64,000 bases of DNA from Deltaproteobacteria bacterium (lineage in GTDB: Bacteria; Desulfobacterota; Binatia; UTPRO1), in assembly GCA_016200545.1 (NCBI GenBank), contig JACQEO010000075.1, positions 1-64,000 of the forward strand. The letters are read 5' to 3'. The translations under genes were made by a program, and so were the position numbers. Positions 53,032 through 64,000 of the stretch are shown in pieces. Under the pieces are notes generated by a model. The model ran no database searches. It was not told the DNA's origin and saw only the letters and a list, made by a program, of their open reading frames with translations. Position 1 is the first letter of the stretch. The number at the start of each line of letters is the position of its first letter.

Positions 53032-53898
53032 TTACTTTTCGACGAGCTTTTGCAGGTAGGGGCGCAACTTAGCAGCGAGGTCCGGGCGCTTCAAGGCGTA
53101 GGCGATGTTGGCCTGGAGGTAACCGAACTTGTCGCCGGCGTCGTAGCGCGTGCCGCGGAACGCGCAGCCGATGACGCCGCGTTCGGCGCGCAACCGGTCG
53201 AGCGCGTCGGTGAGCTGAATCTCGCCGCCCTTGCCGGGCGGCGTCTGCGCGATGAGCGGGAAGATCTCGGGCGGGAGCACGTACCGTCCCATGATCGCGA
53301 GGCGCGACGGCGCGGTGCCGGGCGCGGGCTTCTCGACCATACCCTCCACTTGATGCAGGCCGGGCGCGAGCGGCGTGCCTTTGATGACGCCGTAGCTCGC
53401 GGTCTGTTCCTCCGACACCTCGAGGAGCGCGATCACCGCCTGCTGGCGCGCCGCGAAGACGTCGATCATCTGCCGCGTGCACGGTGGATCGGCGTCGAAG
53501 ATGTCGTCACCCAAGAGAACCGCGAAGGGCTCGTCGCCGACCGCGGGGCGCGCCGCGAGCACGGCGTGGCCGAGGCCGCGCGGCTCCTTCTGGCGGATGG
53601 CGATGACCTCCACCTTGTCGGCGATGTCGCGCACCATCGCGAGCAGATCGTCCTTGCCCTTTTCGGCGAGGAAGTGCTCGAGCTCGGGGGCACGGTCGAA
53701 GTGGTCGACGATCACGTCCTTGCCACGGCCGGTGACGAGGATCACGTGCTCGATGCCGGACGCGATCGCCTCGTCGACGACGTACTGGATCGTCGGGATG
53801 TCGACGATCGGCAGCATCTCCTTCGGAATCGCCTTCGTCGCCGGAAGAAATCGGGTGCCGAGCCCGGCGGCGGGGATGACAGCTTTGCGGACGCGCAC
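53032..53898 (-). CDS. galU: UTP-glucose-1-phosphate uridylyltransferase
   Basis: A 288-residue nucleotidyltransferase making UDP-glucose from UTP and glucose-1-phosphate. Signature KAVIPAAGLGTRFLPATKA (5-23), PKEMLPIVDIPTIQYVVDEA, then GLGHAVLAARP and VLLGDDIF are clear, and a C-terminal KFGYLQANIAYALKRPDLA. It feeds polysaccharide and trehalose synthesis. A GTG start at 53898 lies 10 bases after the DksA stop, so the two genes are in one operon. tRNA-Ala follows 27 bases downstream. Confidence 0.95.
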   Translation of the reverse strand: MRVRKAVIPAAGLGTRFLPATKAIPKEMLPIVDIPTIQYVVDEAIASGIEHVILVTGRGKDVIVDHFDRAPELEHFLAEKGKDDLLAMVRDIADKVEVIAIRQKEPRGLGHAVLAARPAVGDEPFAVLLGDDIFDADPPCTRQMIDVFAARQQAVIALLEVSEEQTASYGVIKGTPLAPGLHQVEGMVEKPAPGTAPSRLAIMGRYVLPPEIFPLIAQTPPGKGGEIQLTDALDRLRAERGVIGCAFRGTRYDAGDKFGYLQANIAYALKRPDLAAKLRPYLQKLVEK

Positions 53899-53908
53899 GC
53901 GGGTGGCG

Positions 53909-54277
53909 TCAGTGGGCGCCGCGGAGCTTGCGCTCTTCGGCTTCCTGCAGCGATTTGCAGTCGATGCAGAGTGTGGTGACGGGGCGCGCCTTCAGGCGCT
54001 CCATGGCGATGTTCTCGCCGCACTCTTCGCACTTGCCGTAGGTGCCCTCGTCGATGCGCGCCAGCGCTTCATTGATCTTGACGATCAGCTTGCGCTCGCG
54101 GTCGCGGATGCGGAGCGTGAAGTTGCGGTTGGACTCCAGGGAGGCGCGATCGGTGGGATCGGGGAAGTTTTCCTTGGTGTCGGTCATGCCGTCGACCGTG
54201 CGATCGGCCTCGGCGAGGAGCTCCTCGAGCTTGTGATCGAGGAGACTGCGAAATTGCTTGAGATCCCGCTGATTCAT
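53909..54277 (-). CDS. dksA: DksA/TraR-family zinc-finger regulator
   Basis: A 122-residue RNA polymerase secondary-channel regulator. The coiled-coil part (1-70) is followed by the four-cysteine zinc finger with Cys83/Cys86 (CEECGENI) and Cys104/Cys107 (CIDCK). It would modulate rRNA and amino-acid promoters with ppGpp. It is the first gene of the dksA-galU operon. The start agrees with the family. The Asp-x-x-Asp tip is present as DPTDRAS. Confidence 0.9.
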   Translation of the reverse strand: MNQRDLKQFRSLLDHKLEELLAEADRTVDGMTDTKENFPDPTDRASLESNRNFTLRIRDRERKLIVKINEALARIDEGTYGKCEECGENIAMERLKARPVTTLCIDCKSLQEAEERKLRGAH

Positions 54278-54374
54278 GCCCCCGCTTCCGCCGGAGGGGA
54301 CACTAGCACACGCAAAAAATCGCTGTAAAGAACAGTGCTTGCGACCGCGAACGGTGCGCGGTACAGGCCCTGCA

Positions 54375-55532
54375 ATGCACGCCTATTTCGATGCGTTCTC
54401 CGGGATCAGCGGTGACATGACGGTCGGCGCCTTGCTCGACTTGGGCTTCCCGTTCGCCGAGCTCGAGCGCCACGTCGCCGCGCTGCCGGTCTCCGGCTGC
54501 GCGCTCGTCCTCGAGCATCGTGACCACGGCGCGATCCGCGCCGCCAAGTTCGACGTACGGACGAGCGGCGTGCAGCCGGAGCGCACCTTCGCGACGATTC
54601 GGAGCATCCTCGAGAAAACGCCGCTGCCGCCGCGCGCTCGCGAGCTGGCGCTGGCGGCGTTTCGCGAGCTCGCCGAGGCCGAGGGCCGGGTGCACGGCGT
54701 CGCGCCCGATCACGTCCACTTCCACGAGGTTGGTGGCGTCGACGCGATCGTCGACATCCTCGGCGCAGCGCTCGGCGTCGACGCGCTCGGTATCACCAGT
54801 CTCGCCGTCGGGCCGCTGCCGCTCGGCTCCGGCATCGTCGACACGCAGCACGGTCGGATCCCGGTGCCGGCGCCGGCGACCGTCGAGCTGCTGCGTGGCT
54901 TCGCCGTGCGTCCCGGTGATGGGGAGGGCGAGATGGTGACACCGACCGGCGCCGCGATCCTGCGCGGTTTCGGTGCCGTCTCGGGTACGCCGGGCGCGCT
55001 GCGCGTCGTCCGCGTCGGCTACGGGTCGGGGACGCGCCGTCTCGCCGACCGGCCGAACGTTCTACGCGTCCTTCTCGGTGAAGCCGAGTCGGCGGCGCCG
55101 CGCGCGGACGAGATGCTCGTCATCGAGACCAACATCGACGACATGAGCCCCGAGCTCTACGAGCACGCGACCGCGCGTCTCTTCGCAGCCGGTGCCGTCG
55201 ACGTCACGCTCGTACCGGTGCACATGAAGAAGGGACGCCCCGGGGTGCTCTTGCAGATTCTCGCGCCGCGTGCGCACCGCGACGATCTCGCCGCCGTGCT
55301 CTTCGCGGAGACGACGACGATCGGCGTGCGTTTTCATGCGGTCGAACGCCTGACGCTGGCACGCGAGATCGTCGACGTCGAGACGCGCTACGGCACGATC
55401 GCGGTCAAGGTCGCGACCGGCCCCGGCGCGCGCACGGTCGCGCCGGAGTACGAGAGCTGTCGCGCGGCGGCGGAGCGCCACGGTGTGCCGCTTCGCCTCG
55501 TGTACGACGCCGCCCGCCGTGCCGCCGGCTGA
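54375..55532 (+). CDS. larC: LarC-type nickel chelatase (pyridinium bisthiocarboxylate nickel insertion)
   Basis: A 385-residue LarC protein which inserts nickel into the pincer cofactor of lactate racemase-type enzymes. It begins DAFSGISGDMTVGALLDLGF (about 6-25), followed by HFHEVGGVDAIVDILGAA, EMVTPTGAAIL and the C-terminal NIDDMSPELYEHA. It is present as one frame, while Lactobacillus LarC is split by programmed frameshift. No larA, larB or larE is next to it here. ATG at 54375 chosen by family match. Confidence 0.92.
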   Translation: MHAYFDAFSGISGDMTVGALLDLGFPFAELERHVAALPVSGCALVLEHRDHGAIRAAKFDVRTSGVQPERTFATIRSILEKTPLPPRARELALAAFRELAEAEGRVHGVAPDHVHFHEVGGVDAIVDILGAALGVDALGITSLAVGPLPLGSGIVDTQHGRIPVPAPATVELLRGFAVRPGDGEGEMVTPTGAAILRGFGAVSGTPGALRVVRVGYGSGTRRLADRPNVLRVLLGEAESAAPRADEMLVIETNIDDMSPELYEHATARLFAAGAVDVTLVPVHMKKGRPGVLLQILAPRAHRDDLAAVLFAETTTIGVRFHAVERLTLAREIVDVETRYGTIAVKVATGPGARTVAPEYESCRAAAERHGVPLRLVYDAARRAAG

Positions 55533-55557
55533 CGCGCCCGGGTCGCATCGACTGGCG

Positions 55558-56304
55558 TCACAGCGAATCCGCGAACGCGTCGAGGTCGAGATGTGCGCGC
55601 GCGAGCACCGCGAGCCGGGCGCGCGCGCGCGCGGCCTCAGGTCCACCGCCGCGGAGCGCCCGCAGCGTCTCGACGGCGTCCATGATGCGCGGGAGCTCGC
55701 CGAGGAAGCGCGCGGCGGTGAGCGAGCGGAGAAGCGCCGTGTTCGTCTCGGCTGCCGGATCGCCGTCGGGCGCGATGCGGTTCACGACGTAGCCGGCGAT
55801 GTGCAGCCCGCGCGCTGCGAGAACCTCGAGCGAGAGGAGTGCGTGGTTGATCGCCCCGAGGCGGGAGCCGACGACGAGGAGCACCGGCGCGTCGAGCGCG
55901 CGCGCGAGGTCCGCGTAGGTCGTCGTGCTCGTGAGCGGCACCAGTGCGCCGCCGGCGCCCTCGACCAGGAGGACATCGAAAGCAGCCGCGCGCGCGCCGA
56001 GCGTTCGGACGAGCGCGGCGACGTCGATCGTCGTCTGCGCGCGCGCGGCGGCGAGGATCGGCGCCAGTGGATCGGGAAAGCGGTACGGGCAGACGACGTC
56101 AAGCGGCTCGGACGTCGTCGCCGCGGCCGCGAGCGCCGCCGCGTCCTCGGGGTAGAGCGCGCCCGCAACACGCGCGCAGCCGGTCTCCACCGGCTTGGCA
56201 ACGCCGACGCGCAGCCCGCGCGCCGTGAGCGCGGCGGCGAGCGCGGCGGTGACGAGCGTCTTGCCGACGCCGGTGTCGGTGCCGGTGACGAGGAGCGCCG
56301 TCAT
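55558..56304 (-). CDS. bioD: Dethiobiotin synthetase
   Basis: A 248-residue ATP-dependent ligase that closes the ureido ring of dethiobiotin from DAPA and CO2. P-loop GTDTGVGKT (8-16), the KPVETG substrate block (37-42), and VEGAGGALVPL are present. The ATG at 56304 is 22 bases after the bioA stop, so it is the last gene of ppiD-hydrolase-bioA-bioD. No bioB, bioF or bioC in view. Confidence 0.93.
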   Translation of the reverse strand: MTALLVTGTDTGVGKTLVTAALAAALTARGLRVGVAKPVETGCARVAGALYPEDAAALAAAATTSEPLDVVCPYRFPDPLAPILAAARAQTTIDVAALVRTLGARAAAFDVLLVEGAGGALVPLTSTTTYADLARALDAPVLLVVGSRLGAINHALLSLEVLAARGLHIAGYVVNRIAPDGDPAAETNTALLRSLTAARFLGELPRIMDAVETLRALRGGGPEAARARARLAVLARAHLDLDAFADSL

Positions 56305-56326
56305 CGTGGAATGGTTCGGCTTCGGT

Positions 56327-57679
56327 TCACGTCCCCGTGACCTCGGCGATCGACTCCGCGGCGACGGCGACCAGTGTTTCGATCTCGTCGGGGCGGATAC
56401 TGAGCGGCGGCATCAGCACGAGCACGTCGCCGAGCGGCCGCAACACGACCCCGCGCCGGCGCGCGGCGAGGATCGTGCGATGCCCGACGCGTTCGACGGG
56501 CGCGTACGGCTCGCGTCGCGCCGGCGTGCGCATCAGCTCGACGCCGATCATGAGGCCGCACTGGCGCACCTCGGCGACGTGCGGCAACGGCCGCACGTGC
56601 CGCGTGAGCGCGCGCGCCAGGGCGGCGGCTTTCTGCGGCAGGCTCGCGAGCAGGGCCGGAGTGAAGAGCTCGAGGCTCGCGAGCGCGGCGGCGCAACCGA
56701 GCGCATTGCCGGTGAACGTGTGGCCGTGGAAGAACGCCGTGTACTCCTCGTAGGGACCGAGAAAGGCGCGGAAGATCTCCTCGGTCGCGAGCGTCGCGGC
56801 GAGCGGCAGGTAGCCGCCGGTGAGACCTTTGCCGACCGTCAGGAGATCGGGCGCCGTGGCGCTGTGGTCGCAGGCGAAGAGGCGACCGGTGCGCCCGAAG
56901 CCGGTCGCGACCTCATCGCAGACGAGGAGCGTGTCGTAGCGTCGCGTCAGCTCGCGGACCGCCGGCAGGTAGGCGACGGGTTGCGGCCACATGCCGGCGG
57001 CGCCCTGCACGAGCGGCTCGAGGACGACGCCGGCGATGGTGTCGCGATGGCGCGCGAGCACCGCCTCGAGCTCGGTGAGCGCGCCGGCGAGCGCCGCCTC
57101 GCTGTCGAGCCCCTGGGTACGCTCCAACACGTACGGCGCCGGCACGCGCGCGACCGGCAGGAGCGGCGTGTAGAAGCGGTGAAACGGCTCCGAGAAGCCG
57201 ACGCTCATCGCGCCGAGGGTGTCGCCGTGGTAGCCGTCGACGAGGGCGACGAAGCGCGGCCGGTCCTCGCCGCGTAGCCGCCAGTACTGCAGGGCGAGCT
57301 TGAGCGCGATCTCGACGGCGGTCGCGCCGGCGTCCGAGTAGAAGACGCGCGTCAATCCCGCGGGCGCGATCCCGACGAGGCGTGCCGCGAGCTCGGCGCT
57401 CGGCGGGCTCGCGAGACCGAGGAGGGTGGTGTGCGCGACGCGCTCGAGCTGGGCGCGAATCGCGGCGTCGATCTCGGGTCGGCGATGGCCGTGCACGTTG
57501 CACCACAGCGACGACACGCCGTCGAGATATCGCCGTCCGGCGGCGTCGATCAGGTAGTTGCCGTCGGCGGCGGCGATGACGAGCGGCTCGGCGGCGAGCC
57601 ACTCCTGCATCTGCGTGAAGGGGTGCCAGAGGTGCGCGCGATCCCAACGGACGGTCTGTTCGGCTGCGATGGTCGCCAT
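56327..57679 (-). CDS. bioA: Adenosylmethionine-8-amino-7-oxononanoate transaminase
   Basis: A 450-residue PLP class III aminotransferase of biotin synthesis, using SAM as amino donor to make DAPA. The PLP lysine is Lys284 in TVGKGLTGGYLPLA, the substrate-side block HLWHPFTQMQEW near the start is the BioA signature, and the LLVCDEVATGFGRTG motif holds the PLP Asp. Start ATG at 57679. The upstream hydrolase stop is 33 bases away. Confidence 0.94.
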   Translation of the reverse strand: MATIAAEQTVRWDRAHLWHPFTQMQEWLAAEPLVIAAADGNYLIDAAGRRYLDGVSSLWCNVHGHRRPEIDAAIRAQLERVAHTTLLGLASPPSAELAARLVGIAPAGLTRVFYSDAGATAVEIALKLALQYWRLRGEDRPRFVALVDGYHGDTLGAMSVGFSEPFHRFYTPLLPVARVPAPYVLERTQGLDSEAALAGALTELEAVLARHRDTIAGVVLEPLVQGAAGMWPQPVAYLPAVRELTRRYDTLLVCDEVATGFGRTGRLFACDHSATAPDLLTVGKGLTGGYLPLAATLATEEIFRAFLGPYEEYTAFFHGHTFTGNALGCAAALASLELFTPALLASLPQKAAALARALTRHVRPLPHVAEVRQCGLMIGVELMRTPARREPYAPVERVGHRTILAARRRGVVLRPLGDVLVLMPPLSIRPDEIETLVAVAAESIAEVTGT

Positions 57680-57712
57680 CGGCGAAGCGTGTAGGGAAGG
57701 ACGATCGCCATG

Positions 57713-58564
57713 TCAACTCGGCGAAGGGGGCATGGTTGACCAGCGGAGTGGCAGCTCGGCGCGTTCCTCGACGAAACGGCGCACCTCGGCGCACACGGTC
57801 GCACGCTCGCGGTCGACGGTGACGACGTGGAAGCTCTCTTCGAGCAGCACGAGCCGCTTCTCGCGCGATCCGAGGCTCGTGTACAGCTCGCGGGCGGCGG
57901 CGATCGGACAAGTGTGATCGTGGAGCGCGTGGACGACGAGCGCCGGCTGGGTGACGCGCGGCGCCTCGCGGCGCACGACGCGCTGGAGCATGAGGAGGTT
58001 GAGGAGCGCGCGCAGCGGGATCTGGCGGTAGCCGGGATGGTGCGCGCGCACCTGCTCGTCGGCGATGTCGCTCCCGTGCTTCGCGATCAGCACCCGCGCC
58101 AGGCGGGCGCGCAACGTCGCCGAGCGCGCGTCGAGCGCGCCGAGGGCGCGAAGGAAGCGGGAGAGACGCTGCACGGTGCCGCGTCCGAGCGTCACGGCGG
58201 GCGAGAGCAACGCCACAGCGGCGACGCTCCCCGGACGCTCGATCGCGAGGTGCAGTGCGAGGAGTGCGCCCATCGAGAGTCCGATGACGACGCTGCGGGG
58301 TGTGACGGTCGAGAGTGCCCGCAGCCCCGTCGCCGCAGACTCGTACCAGTCGAGCCACGAGGTTTCGGCGAGGTCGGCGACCGTCGTCGCGTGTCCGGCG
58401 ACGCGCACGATCCACAGCGGATGGCGCCCTTGGAGCGTCGCGGCGAGCGGTGCCATCTCGGCGGGCGTGCCGGTCAAGCCGTGGATCAGGAGGCAGCCGG
58501 TCGCGCCGTCGCCCGGGATGAGGCGCTCGGCTGCGAGGCCCGCGTCCGGTTGCTCGTCCGCCAC
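57713..58564 (-). CDS. Alpha/beta hydrolase, candidate pimeloyl-ACP methyl-ester esterase
   Basis: A 283-residue serine hydrolase: oxyanion/HG region LLIHGLTGTPAEM, nucleophile Ser97 in GLSMG, with Asp216 (HALHDHTCP) and His246 (EESFHVVTV) completing the triad. It resembles carboxylesterase/monoglyceride lipase types. In a gene order ppiD-hydrolase-bioA-bioD it could be the BioH-like step that frees pimeloyl-ACP. BioH proper has GWSLG, so this is inferred from position, not motif. The stop of ppiD lies 16 bases before its ATG. Confidence 0.85.
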   Translation of the reverse strand: MADEQPDAGLAAERLIPGDGATGCLLIHGLTGTPAEMAPLAATLQGRHPLWIVRVAGHATTVADLAETSWLDWYESAATGLRALSTVTPRSVVIGLSMGALLALHLAIERPGSVAAVALLSPAVTLGRGTVQRLSRFLRALGALDARSATLRARLARVLIAKHGSDIADEQVRAHHPGYRQIPLRALLNLLMLQRVVRREAPRVTQPALVVHALHDHTCPIAAARELYTSLGSREKRLVLLEESFHVVTVDRERATVCAEVRRFVEERAELPLRWSTMPPSPS

Positions 58565-58580
58565 GCCGTCCGGCCCGCGC

Positions 58581-62160
<3,580 letters not shown>

Positions 62161-62185
62161 CGTCCCCCGCCGCCTCGCGGTTCGT

Positions 62186-63130
62186 ATGCTCGAATTCATC
62201 CGGCGCAACAGGGTCCTCCTCAGCGCCAGCTTCTTTTTGCTCTGCTCCCTCGGGCTCCTTTCCGTGAACGCCCGCCATCCGGGGCGGATCGATCCTCTCG
62301 GCCGTGCCTTCCTCGAGGTGATGGCGCCCTTCCAACGCGTCACCTCGATCGTCGCCGGGTGGACGGTCGACGTCTGGCGCGGGTACGTCGATCTCCTCGG
62401 CGTCGAGCGCGAGAACGGCCGCTTGCGCGGGCGCCTCCACGAGCTCGAACGTCGCGCCACCGAGCAACGCGAGCTCGAGCTGATGAACCGGCGGTTGAAG
62501 CGTCTGCTCGCGTTCCAACGCCGTTTGCCCACGCAGGTCGTCAGCGCCGAGGTGACGGGGCGCGACGCGACGGCGTGGTTTCAAAGCCTGACCTTGAACA
62601 AGGGTGAGCGCGACGGCATTCAGTCGGGCATGCCGGTGCTCGCACCCGAGGGCGTCGTCGGCCTGATCTCGAAGACGAGCCCGCACGCCTCGCGCGTGCT
62701 TCTCCTCACCGATCCGAACAGCGGCGTCGACGTCCTCATCCAGCGAACGCGCGTCCGCGGCATCGTGAGCGGGCTGCTCGAGAAGGGCGCCATCCTCAAG
62801 TACGTGAAGCGCGCCGACGACGTCCAGGTCGGCGATCGCATCGTCACCTCCGGCCTCGACGGTATCTTTCCCAAAGGCGTCTCGGTCGGGCGGGTGACGC
62901 GCGTGTCGCGGAAGGACCGCGGGCTATTCCTTTACGCCGAGGTCACGCCGACGGCGGACGCGAGCCGCTTGGAAGAAGTGCTCGTCACCGCCGCGAGCGG
63001 CGCCGAGCTGCTCGATCCACGGCCGGCGCCGCCTCCCGCGTTCGTCGGGCCGCCGGATCCCGCGACGCTCGGCCTCGTCGGGCCGCCCGCGCCGCCTGGC
63101 GTCGCCGTCTCCGGGGAGCAGTCGCGGTGA
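62186..63130 (+). CDS. mreC: Rod shape-determining protein MreC
   Basis: A 314-residue bitopic protein. A transmembrane helix near residues 10-27 (LLSASFFLLCSLGLLS) is followed by a coiled coil (about 65-105, ERENGRLRGRLHELERR) and the MreC beta-domain (110-270) with GVVGLISKTSPHASRVLLLT. It links MreB to PBP2 in the periplasm. The C-terminus is a long Pro-rich tail. The ATG at 62186 is 26 bases after mreB. Its stop overlaps mreD. Confidence 0.93.
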   Translation: MLEFIRRNRVLLSASFFLLCSLGLLSVNARHPGRIDPLGRAFLEVMAPFQRVTSIVAGWTVDVWRGYVDLLGVERENGRLRGRLHELERRATEQRELELMNRRLKRLLAFQRRLPTQVVSAEVTGRDATAWFQSLTLNKGERDGIQSGMPVLAPEGVVGLISKTSPHASRVLLLTDPNSGVDVLIQRTRVRGIVSGLLEKGAILKYVKRADDVQVGDRIVTSGLDGIFPKGVSVGRVTRVSRKDRGLFLYAEVTPTADASRLEEVLVTAASGAELLDPRPAPPPAFVGPPDPATLGLVGPPAPPGVAVSGEQSR

Positions 63131-63675
63131 GTCTGTACCAGGCGACGCACGCGCCGACCACCCCCACTCTCGGAGCCGAGCTGCGTGCCGCCGTCATCTA
63201 TACGCTGACGGCGAGTCTCGCGCTCTTGCTTCAGACCACGGTCCTCCACACGCTGACGGGCGACCGTGTCATTCCCGACCTCGCGCTCATCCTCTGCGTC
63301 TACCTCGGGCTGTATGAGCACAGCGTCGCCGGCGCGACCGGCGCCTTCCTTCTCGGATACCTGCTGGACAGCTTTTCGGGTAGCCTGGTGGGGTTGAATG
63401 CCTTCGCGATGACGAGCGTCTACACCATGGTCTACCTGATCGCGCGACGGCTGTGGATGGACAACGCGCTCTCGAGCATCGCGATGGTGTTCCTCGGCAC
63501 ACTCGTCAAGGGATTCGCGATTCTCGGCGCGCTCGCCGCCTATCTCTCGATCGACGACCGTCTCTCGCTCGCAGCCGCCCAGGTCCTGCTCGCCGAGGCG
63601 CTCCTCGCCGCCGCGCTCACGCCGATCGTGTTCGGCTTCATCCGCTGGGAGCAGCGCGTCTTCGGCGCCGACTGA
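63127..63675 (+). CDS. mreD: Rod shape-determining protein MreD
   Basis: A 182-residue inner-membrane protein with five or six hydrophobic helices. Family features are the LLDSFSGSLVGLNAF segment and the LALILCVYLGLYEHS region. It supports the MreC/PBP2 elongation complex. The GTG start at 63127 overlaps the mreC stop by four bases. Confidence 0.88.
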   Translation: MSLYQATHAPTTPTLGAELRAAVIYTLTASLALLLQTTVLHTLTGDRVIPDLALILCVYLGLYEHSVAGATGAFLLGYLLDSFSGSLVGLNAFAMTSVYTMVYLIARRLWMDNALSSIAMVFLGTLVKGFAILGALAAYLSIDDRLSLAAAQVLLAEALLAAALTPIVFGFIRWEQRVFGAD

Positions 63676-63676
63676 G

Positions 63677-64000
63677 ATGACGTTGATCATGAACCGGCGT
63701 GAGGTTCCGGCGGCGCTCCGCCGCCGCCTGGTCGTGTCGCTCGCGGCCGTGCTCGTGCTCCTCGGGCTGACGCTCATACGGCTCTGGCACCTGCAGGTGA
63801 CCGAGGGCGAGCAATACCGATCGCTCTCCGAGAACAACCGCATTCGGTTGAAACGGGTGCGCGCGACGCGCGGCACGGTCCTCGACCGCCACGGTCAGAT
63901 CATGGTCGACAATCGTCCCTCGTTCGACGTCGCGCTCGTGCCCGAGGACGCGCACGACGTGCCACGCACGCTCGCCACGCTCACGCGCCTGCTCGGCGCC
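63677..64000 (+). CDS. mrdA: Penicillin-binding protein 2, N-terminal part
   Basis: The first 108 residues of a class B penicillin-binding protein (elongasome transpeptidase). A cytoplasmic tail, one transmembrane helix (about 20-40, VSLAAVLVLLGLTLIRLW), then the conserved start of the non-catalytic domain YRSLSENNRIRLKRV and ATRGTVLDRHGQIMVDN. The gene runs out of the window, so the SxxK, SxN and KTG motifs are not seen. The ATG at 63677 starts one base after the mreD stop. Confidence 0.93.
   Translation, partial: MTLIMNRREVPAALRRRLVVSLAAVLVLLGLTLIRLWHLQVTEGEQYRSLSENNRIRLKRVRATRGTVLDRHGQIMVDNRPSFDVALVPEDAHDVPRTLATLTRLLGA

Overview
The window is 64 kb of very GC-rich (roughly 70%) Gram-negative bacterial DNA. 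There is an outer-membrane-oriented periplasm (PpiD-type foldase, ExbB/ExbD, signal-peptide and lipoprotein genes) and an MreBCD/PBP2 rod-shape cluster. Many small secreted Cys-rich repeat proteins, NtrC-type two-component genes and an oxidative lipid/aliphatic gene set (acyl-CoA dehydrogenase, acyl-CoA-dehydrogenase-type phosphotransferase, luciferase-like and Baeyer-Villiger-like monooxygenases) are also present. That mix fits Binatota / Myxococcota / other 'deltaproteobacterial' lineages. No ribosomal RNA is present to fix the phylum, so this is an inference. Coding is dense, with short gaps, many ATGA/GTGA overlaps and few terminators.

Layout. 1-4.7 kb: an IS4-type transposase start abutting the 3' part of a DNA methyltransferase-endonuclease gene, then small hypothetical genes, a FabL-like enoyl reductase and a small HEIGH metallopeptidase-like protein. 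4.7-11.2 kb: a GAF sensor histidine kinase coupled to an aldehyde dehydrogenase, divergent from a secreted caspase-like/PDZ/thioredoxin fusion, the most unusual protein here. 11.2-18 kb: a small unrecognised family protein, a CDF metal exporter, two relics (SRPBCC, histidine kinase), a methyltransferase, acyl-CoA dehydrogenase, VOC protein, deacetylase and TetR regulator. 17.8-27 kb: exbB-exbD-luciferase-like oxidoreductase, a flavin monooxygenase, an EamA permease with a histidine-rich tail, an NAD-dependent epimerase and an NtrY/NtrC-like pair. 27-32 kb: a GT39-type membrane glycosyltransferase and a large beta-helix/Cys-rich secreted protein. 32-45 kb: a phosphotransferase, response regulator, MgtC/DUF4010, GH130, IHF/HU, a lower-GC sterol-desaturase-like gene, NDH-2, a Hsp20/Rieske stress patch, and many decayed genes. 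45-53 kb: UPF0182 and YkvA, an IS110 relic, a beta-helix protein, a four-repeat Cys-rich secreted protein with a visible promoter and terminator, and an integrase relic against tRNA-Ala. 53-64 kb: dksA-galU, larC, ppiD-hydrolase-bioA-bioD, then mreB-mreC-mreD-mrdA running off the right edge.

How it works together. The clearest functional units are mreBCD-mrdA (cell shape), the ppiD/hydrolase/bioA/bioD run (the hydrolase is a candidate pimeloyl-ACP methyl-ester esterase), the NtrY/NtrC-like pair, and exbB-exbD coupled to a flavin monooxygenase. A second theme is decay. At least ten broken genes are visible. Some have single-base shifts in G runs, which could also be assembly error. Others have real internal deletions (a PAS kinase, a GST) or a nonsense codon (kinase ATPase domain). 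Mobile-element remnants (IS4, IS110, tyrosine integrase), a 66-bp dispersed repeat and a 38-bp perfect inverted repeat complete the accessory layer.
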